Shown here in pieces: positions 27,457 to 32,102 of a stretch of 32,102 nucleotides of DNA. How positions within the stretch are numbered: position 1 is the stretch's first letter; each line of letters begins with the position of its first letter. The translations under genes were made by a program, and so were the position numbers. Source of the DNA: an uncultured Clostridia bacterium (lineage in GTDB: Bacteria > Bacillota > Clostridia > Oscillospirales > Ruminococcaceae); the NCBI GenBank assembly GCA_947629905.1, contig CANRFM010000023.1, positions 1 to 32,102 on the forward strand, read 5' to 3'. The notes beneath the pieces were generated by a model. The model saw nothing but the letters and a program-made list of their open reading frames with translations. It was not told where the DNA came from and did no database searches.

Positions 27457-28407
27457 ATGCTGAAACAACGTGGATTTTACAAGGGTATTGATCTGGGGGG
27501 ATGGTTCTCTCAATGCGACTACAGTGAGGAACGGCTGAACACGTTCATCACGGAGGAGGACATTGCGAAGATCGCTTCATGGGGGGCAGACCATGTCCGT
27601 CTGCCGCTGGACTACAATGTCGTTCAGAACGCAGACGGCACGATGAAAGAGGACGGACTTGTCCGCATTGACAAGGCGCTTGCGCTGTGTCAGAAGCACG
27701 GGCTGCACGTTGTGCTGGATCTGCACAAGACTGCCGGATTTTCATTTGACTGCGGCGAACGGGAGGAGGGCTTCTTCGAGAGTGAAGCCTTGCAGGAGCG
27801 TTTCTGCCGGCTCTGGGAAGCACTTGCGGAACGGTACGGACATATGCACGAGACGGTCGCCTTTGAGCTGCTCAACGAGATCACTGATGCTGCCTATCTT
27901 GACGCATGGAACAAGCTCGTTCCCGTCTGCATGGAACGGCTGCGGAAATTTGCACCGGAAACCCTCGTGCTTGTCGGCAGCTACTGGAATAACAGCCCTG
28001 CTTCCCTGAAAGACCTCGATGCGCCGTATGATGACAAGGTCGTCTACAACATACACTGCTACGAACCGCTGAAATTTACGCATCAGGGCGCTTACTGGAC
28101 ATCGGCAATTGACCCGGCGGAGCGTATGCCCTTTGCGGAAAGCGGCGTGACACCGGCATATTTTGAGGAGCTCTTTGCCTCGGCAATGGAAAAGGCTGCC
28201 CGTCACGGCGCAGCGCTCTACTGCGGGGAATATGGCGTGATCGACCGTGTCAGCCCGGAGGATACTCTTGCATGGTACAAAGCCATTCATACAGCATTTG
28301 AAACCTGCGGTATCGGCAGATGCGCATGGAGCTACAAGGAAATGGATTTCGGCATTTCTGACAAGCGGCTGGACGGTGTACGGGAGGAATTGCTGAAAAA
28401 TCTTTGA
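27457..28407 (+). CDS. Intracellular GH5-family beta-glycosidase
   Basis: The 316-residue protein is a glycoside hydrolase family 5 enzyme, probably cleaving beta-linked gluco-oligosaccharides. The TIM-barrel landmarks are present: KGIDLGGWFSQ, WGADHVRLPLDYN, HGLHVVLDLHKTAG. The acid/base Glu141 is in FELLNEITD, and the nucleophile Glu258 is in YCGEYGVID. ARHGAALYCGEYG and CAWSYKEMDFGI form the C-terminal strands. There is no signal peptide, dockerin or binding module, so it should act in the cytoplasm on imported oligosaccharides, unlike the secreted enzyme downstream. The ATG at 27457 has AAAGGAGG 7 bases upstream. The gene is divergent from the sugar-sensor diguanylate cyclase and 156 bases before the GH9-GH16 gene. 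Specificity (cellodextrin, mannan or mixed-linkage glucan) is not resolved. Confidence 0.9.
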   Translation: MLKQRGFYKGIDLGGWFSQCDYSEERLNTFITEEDIAKIASWGADHVRLPLDYNVVQNADGTMKEDGLVRIDKALALCQKHGLHVVLDLHKTAGFSFDCGEREEGFFESEALQERFCRLWEALAERYGHMHETVAFELLNEITDAAYLDAWNKLVPVCMERLRKFAPETLVLVGSYWNNSPASLKDLDAPYDDKVVYNIHCYEPLKFTHQGAYWTSAIDPAERMPFAESGVTPAYFEELFASAMEKAARHGAALYCGEYGVIDRVSPEDTLAWYKAIHTAFETCGIGRCAWSYKEMDFGISDKRLDGVREELLKNL

Positions 28408-28436
28408 TTTATCTGCAATTTGTGTCAAAATATTGC

Positions 28437-28486
28437 TATAATTATCAAAAATATAGTAGTAATCCACTATTGGAATCGGGTATAAT
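28437..28486 (+). promoter_or_regulatory. Candidate promoters of the GH9-dockerin-GH16 gene
   Basis: TATAAT occurs at 28437-28442, preceded by TGC (extended -10), and again at 28481-28486. Neither has a good -35 at 17 bases. An inverted repeat ATAGT-n8-ACTAT (about 28453-28470) lies between them. The second -10 would start the mRNA near 28493, right at a strong hairpin. No terminator separates the GH5 gene, so readthrough is also possible. Confidence 0.5.
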
Positions 28487-28494
28487 AAGCTTAA

Positions 28495-28523
28495 CAGTAG
28501 CCGGTATGCGCTGACCGGCACTG
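28495..28523 (+). promoter_or_regulatory. Strong hairpin at the predicted 5' end of the GH9-GH16 mRNA
   Basis: CAGT-a-GCCGGT pairs with ACCGGC-ACTG: ten base pairs with one bulged A and an 8-base loop. It lies 2-3 bases from the predicted start of the proximal promoter and 29 bases before the GAGAGGGG ribosome site, where a hairpin could protect the 5' end from decay. Confidence 0.6.
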
Positions 28524-28563
28524 CAAGTTCGTTTCAAATTTTTATGATCGAGAGGGGAAAAGT

Positions 28564-31500
28564 ATGAAAAAAAATTCTTTCAGAAGGCTGGCAGCAGGTA
28601 TTGCCGCTTTCGCACTGTTGGCAACATCTGTTCCGGTGGCACAGTTCTCCGTGGCTGCTGCACCGGGGACGGTGTTCAGTTCGTCCTTTGACAGCGGTCT
28701 TGAGACATGGGGTATGTACAAGGAAAGCGGCGGCAGCGGCACACTTGGCGTACAGGACGGAAAACTGGCGCTCAAAGTCGCAAACAGAGGTACAAAGACC
28801 TATTCCGTGCAGCTGTACTATGACATTATCCCGCTGTATCAGAACGGTGTGTATCGCCTGACCTATGATATTTCTGCTTCCACAAACAGATATGTGGAGT
28901 GCATGATTCAAGAGAATGGCGGTACTTATCAGGCATACACATGGAAAGGGATCGATGTTACCACAACACCGCAGACGATCGTACAGGAGTTCACCATGAA
29001 GGAAGCGACTGACATCATGGCGAAACTCTGCTTTAACTGCGGTCTCGAAGAGGCTGACCCTGCTGATCTGCCGGAGCATACAATTTATGTTGACAATGCA
29101 AAGCTCGAACTGGTCGATGACAGCAAGGTGGACTACAGTGCCACAAGACCCTATCAGCCTGACATTATGACAAATCAGGTCGGCTACCGGACAGACAGCC
29201 AGAAAACCGCTGTATTCCGCAATGCCAATGCGGGTTCGTTCTCCGTTGTCAATGCTGACACCAAGCAGACTGTTTATACCGGAACGCTTTCCGATGAGAA
29301 GGCAAATTCCTCTGCGGGTGAAACAGACCGCACCGGTGATTTCTCGGAAGTCACCACGCCCGGCAAGTATTACATCACGGCTGACGGCATGGATGATTCC
29401 TACACCTTTGAGATCGGGGATGCACCGTATGGCAATTTGCTCGATGATTCCGTGAAAATGCTCTATCTCCAGCGCTGCGGCACAGAGGTCAAGGACAGCA
29501 CGTTCGGACATCCGGCTTGCCATGCAACGATGGCAACCATTTACCACACCAATGAACAGATCGAAGTCAGCGGCGGTTGGCATGATGCCGGCGACTACGG
29601 ACGTTATGTTGTGGCAGGCGCAAAGGCTGTGGCTGATCTTATGTATGCTTACCTCACAAACCCCAAGATGTATTCCGATAATTTGGGCATTCCGGAAAGC
29701 GGCAACGGTACGGCTGATATTCTTGACGAAGTGAAGTATGAACTGGACTGGATGCTGAAAATGCAGGCTTCTTCCGGCGGTGTTTACCACAAGGTGACCT
29801 GCGAGAGTTTCCCGGGTTACGTAATGCCGCAGATGGAGACAGAACCGCTGATCGTGATGCCAATCTCCACAACGGCAACAGCTGACTTTGCGGCTTCTAT
29901 GGCACTTGCTGCTGAAGTTTACAAGGATGTGGATGCTGCCTATGCGAAGAAGTGCCTTGATGCTGCCGAAAAGGCATGGGGCTTCCTCGAGCAGAACGGC
30001 TATATCGGCTACACCAATCCGGAGGACATTGTAACCGGTGAATACGGTGACAAGACAGACGTGGATGAACGTTACTGGGCTGCCGCACAGCTCTGGCGTG
30101 CAACAGGTTCTGACAAGTACAAGTCCGCTCTGGAGGGTATGCGCTTACAGGAAGGTCTGGACTGGGCAACGGTCGGCGATTACGGCAATATCGCTATCCT
30201 GACGATGCCCGGTGCGGATACATCTTCCTCTGCTTACACCAGTGCAAAATCTGCCGTGATCACACAGGCGGATAAATATGTCGGTTGGGCAAACGAATCT
30301 CCCTACGGGGTAGCTGCTCTCAAGTATGCATGGGGCAGCAATATGACGATTGCTAACACAGGTATCATCATGGGGCTTGCTTATCAGCTCACGGGTGAGG
30401 AAAAATACATGACCGGTGCGCAGAAGCAGATCGACTATCTGCTCGGCTTGAATCCGTTGGGTACTTCCTTTGTGACCGGCTATGGTACGGTTTCCCCGCA
30501 GACACCGCACCACCGTCCGTCTATGGCACAGAATACAGCCATGAAGGGTATGCTTGTCGGCGGTGTCAATTCCGCACTGGAGGACAGTGCTGCTAAGGCT
30601 TACTGCAACGGACTTGCTCCGGCACTGTGCTATGTGGACAATTCTGAGAGCTACTCCACCAATGAAATCACCATTTACTGGAACTCTCCGCTGACGTATC
30701 TGCTCACCCTCACGAATGCGGATGCACCGGAGATCACTGAACCGACGGAAACCCCCGAACCGACCGAAACTACCACGAAAGTTGACCCCACGACCGAACC
30801 GCAGCAGCCGACAGTACCGGATCAGCCGTCTGGTAAGACCATGTATGGTGATGCGGATGAGAACGGCGTAGTAAATCTGGCAGATGTGGTTACTGTGAAT
30901 CAGAATCTGCTCAATGTTAAAACTGATATGACACCTCAGGGTATTACCAATGCTGATGTGGATCTGGACGGTATACTGACGCCTACAGATGCCCTGAACA
31001 TTCTCTGCTATGTCATTGAGATGTTTGATAAACTGCCTGTCGTGGATGTACCGGAGACTGATCCGCAGCCTGTAACACCCACGGAACAGCCTACGGAAGC
31101 TCCCACAGAAGAACCTACTGAACAGCCCACAGATGCACCTGTCAGCGGTCCGCAGGATACGCCCAGCGGCATCAAGGACTATGGCACGCCGATGAATACC
31201 GGTGCTGACAATATCGCAGACTTCCGTACCGGCTCGACCAGCATGTTCATTGCCTCCGATGGCTGGACGAATGGCGATCCGTTTGACTGCGGCTGGTATG
31301 CACAGAATACTTCCCTCAACAACGGCTGTCTGAGTCTTTCTATTGACAAAGACCCGACCGGACAGTATCACTATTCCGGTGCAGAGTACAGAACCAATGA
31401 TTTCTACAGCTACGGCTATTATGAGACATCCATGCAGGCGATCAAGAATGACGGCGTTGTTTCCTCGTTCTTTACCTACACTGGTCCGTCCGACAATAAC

Positions 31501-31842
31501 CCGTGGGATGAGATCGATATTGAAGTGCTCGGCAAGGATACCACAAAGGTACAGTTCAATTACTATACCAACGGTGTGGGAAACCACGAATATATGTATG
31601 ACCTTGGCTTTGATGCCGCTGAGGGATACCATACCTATGGCTTTGAGTGGGCTCCTGACCATATTACATGGTATGTAGACGGCAAGGCAGTCCATACAGC
31701 GAATGACAACATTCCTTCTACCCCCGGCAAGATCATGATGAACACATGGCCCGGAATCGGTGTGGACGAATGGCTCAAGCCGTACAATGGCAATACGCCC
31801 CTGACAGCTCACTATCAGTGGGTAACATTTGATGCACAGTAA
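28564..31842 (+). CDS. Secreted cellulosomal CBM4-GH9-dockerin-GH16 bifunctional glucanase
   Basis: The 1092-residue protein should attack cellulose and mixed-linkage beta-glucan as a cellulosome subunit. A signal peptide ([11 protein letters not shown], hydrophobic core, cleavage near SVAAA, residues 31-33) is followed by a CBM4-like domain (about 36-185) and an N-terminal Ig-like domain (about 200-285, IMTNQVGY). The GH9 domain covers about 287-716, with [12 protein letters not shown] (Asp341, Asp344), PHHRPS (649-653) and the acid Glu701 in [13 protein letters not shown]. After a Pro/Thr/Glu linker comes a type I-like dockerin (760-825) with two calcium loops: Asp763, Asp765, Asn767, Asn771, Asp774; and Asp798, Asp800, Asp802, Thr806, Asp809. 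A second PT linker leads to a GH16 lichenase-like domain (about 880-1092) with [10 protein letters not shown] (Glu983, Glu987). The internal dockerin resembles the layout of R. flavefaciens XynD. The ATG at 28564 follows GAGAGGGG. Confidence 0.95.
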   Translation: MKKNSFRRLAAGIAAFALLATSVPVAQFSVAAAPGTVFSSSFDSGLETWGMYKESGGSGTLGVQDGKLALKVANRGTKTYSVQLYYDIIPLYQNGVYRLTYDISASTNRYVECMIQENGGTYQAYTWKGIDVTTTPQTIVQEFTMKEATDIMAKLCFNCGLEEADPADLPEHTIYVDNAKLELVDDSKVDYSATRPYQPDIMTNQVGYRTDSQKTAVFRNANAGSFSVVNADTKQTVYTGTLSDEKANSSAGETDRTGDFSEVTTPGKYYITADGMDDSYTFEIGDAPYGNLLDDSVKMLYLQRCGTEVKDSTFGHPACHATMATIYHTNEQIEVSGGWHDAGDYGRYVVAGAKAVADLMYAYLTNPKMYSDNLGIPESGNGTADILDEVKYELDWMLKMQASSGGVYHKVTCESFPGYVMPQMETEPLIVMPISTTATADFAASMALAAEVYKDVDAAYAKKCLDAAEKAWGFLEQNGYIGYTNPEDIVTGEYGDKTDVDERYWAAAQLWRATGSDKYKSALEGMRLQEGLDWATVGDYGNIAILTMPGADTSSSAYTSAKSAVITQADKYVGWANESPYGVAALKYAWGSNMTIANTGIIMGLAYQLTGEEKYMTGAQKQIDYLLGLNPLGTSFVTGYGTVSPQTPHHRPSMAQNTAMKGMLVGGVNSALEDSAAKAYCNGLAPALCYVDNSESYSTNEITIYWNSPLTYLLTLTNADAPEITEPTETPEPTETTTKVDPTTEPQQPTVPDQPSGKTMYGDADENGVVNLADVVTVNQNLLNVKTDMTPQGITNADVDLDGILTPTDALNILCYVIEMFDKLPVVDVPETDPQPVTPTEQPTEAPTEEPTEQPTDAPVSGPQDTPSGIKDYGTPMNTGADNIADFRTGSTSMFIASDGWTNGDPFDCGWYAQNTSLNNGCLSLSIDKDPTGQYHYSGAEYRTNDFYSYGYYETSMQAIKNDGVVSSFFTYTGPSDNNPWDEIDIEVLGKDTTKVQFNYYTNGVGNHEYMYDLGFDAAEGYHTYGFEWAPDHITWYVDGKAVHTANDNIPSTPGKIMMNTWPGIGVDEWLKPYNGNTPLTAHYQWVTFDAQ

Positions 31843-31883
31843 GGCATCTGGTACAATCGCTTTTTCCCCCTTCCTATAGACCT

Positions 31884-31948
31884 CTTCGGAAACTTCCGGA
31901 GTAACCTCTTCCCTGTTGTGTTTGTCCTGTTTTGTGCAGGACAAACAC
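31884..31948 (+). other. Two tandem stem-loops after the GH9-GH16 gene
   Basis: The first (31884-31901) pairs CTTCGGAA with TTCCGGAG with one wobble and a very tight loop. The second (31918-31948) is a perfect 12-bp stem, GTGTTTGTCCTG with CAGGACAAACAC, and a 7-base loop. Neither has a T-run, so they probably protect the 3' end or mark a processing site rather than terminate. Confidence 0.6.
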
Positions 31949-31963
31949 GCTGCGGGGGTGGTG

Positions 31964-31990
31964 CTTCTCCTGTTTTCGGAGAGGTTTTTT
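31964..31990 (+). terminator. Intrinsic terminator of the GH9-GH16 transcript
   Basis: CTTCTCC pairs with GGAGAGG (one G-T wobble) around the loop TGTTTTC and is followed directly by TTTTTT. It lies 122 bases after the stop codon and just before the next promoter. Confidence 0.8.
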
Positions 31991-32006
31991 GCATTTTCTG
32001 TGAAAT

Positions 32007-32035
32007 ATGACATCGCATAACTACCGTGATATAAT
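32007..32035 (+). promoter_or_regulatory. Promoter of the gene at the right edge
   Basis: ATGACA (32007-32012) and TATAAT (32030-32035) are 17 bases apart, and TGA precedes the -10 (extended -10). The predicted leader of about 55 bases is A-rich and ends with the ribosome site AGGGGGA. Confidence 0.8.
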
Positions 32036-32097
32036 CCCCTTAAAGTAGACACACAAAATAACAAAAAGAGTGAAATTCATTTTAGGGGGAAATTATT

Positions 32098-32102
32098 ATG
32101 TC
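32098..32102 (+). CDS. Start of an unidentified gene, cut by the window edge
   Basis: An ATG at 32098-32100 lies 8 bases after AGGGGGA and behind a good promoter. Only the start codon and two further bases are visible, so the product cannot be named. Confidence 0.55.

Noticed and set aside
30145-32064. A 639-codon open frame on the minus strand opposite the GH9-GH16 gene
   Set aside because: It runs antisense to a protein with full catalytic and dockerin motifs, has no recognisable domain and a composition typical of a shadow frame.

Overview
The window looks like chromosome from a fibre-degrading Gram-positive gut or rumen anaerobe of the Oscillospiraceae, most likely a Ruminococcus near R. 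flavefaciens or R. champanellensis. The evidence is a secreted GH9-dockerin-GH16 protein of cellulosome type, strong AGGAGG ribosome binding sites, moderately GC-rich genes, and promoters of the TTGACA/TATAAT type. The genus is inferred; the cellulosomal lifestyle is well supported by the dockerin. No tRNA, rRNA, CRISPR array, insertion sequence or phage gene is visible, and no gene-free gap exceeds about 260 bases.

Region 1 (1-11593, all on the minus strand) is a de novo purine block. Transcription runs from the right: a GtrB/DPM1-like glycosyltransferase and a membrane-anchored WG-repeat-like protein come first, behind a clear promoter near 11565-11593. After a 90-base leader follow purE, purC, an amidophosphoribosyltransferase paralogue that has lost its glutaminase active site, true purF, purM, a SUKH/SMI1-like gene of unknown role, purN, a PurO-type IMP cyclohydrolase, and an AICAR transformylase without the usual fused cyclohydrolase domain. 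A small membrane protein and a NimA-like flavin-binding protein close the run. The final two purine steps, fused as PurH in most bacteria, are therefore done by two separate proteins here, the second from a family best known in archaea. purB, purD, purK and the FGAM synthase genes are not in the window.

Region 2 (11712-19736, minus strand) is a likely operon radC, uvrB, uvrA, cardiolipin synthase, mrp. It combines nucleotide excision repair with membrane lipid synthesis and an Fe-S/P-loop carrier ATPase. Genes overlap or lie within about 40 bases of each other.

Region 3 (19819-25326) has an RluA-family pseudouridine synthase on the plus strand behind an extended -10 promoter. It converges on and overlaps the minus-strand group pfkA, folC, ligA. 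pfkA has a near-consensus promoter with a TTGTAA-n4-TTACAA dyad just upstream.

Region 4 (25356-32102) is the plant-polysaccharide part. A cytoplasmic diguanylate cyclase with a LacI/periplasmic-binding-protein-like sensor diverges from an intracellular GH5 glycosidase. Next comes a secreted CBM4-Ig-GH9-dockerin-GH16 enzyme with its dockerin between two catalytic domains. The intergenic regions carry promoters, a perfect GGTAT-n3-ATACC dyad, a strong hairpin at the predicted 5' end of the GH9 mRNA, and three tandem hairpins after the GH9 gene, the last a convincing terminator. A new gene begins at the right edge. The most interesting items are the degenerate PurF paralogue, the SUKH-like gene inside the pur operon, the sugar-sensor/GGDEF protein beside cellulase genes, and the internal-dockerin bifunctional enzyme.
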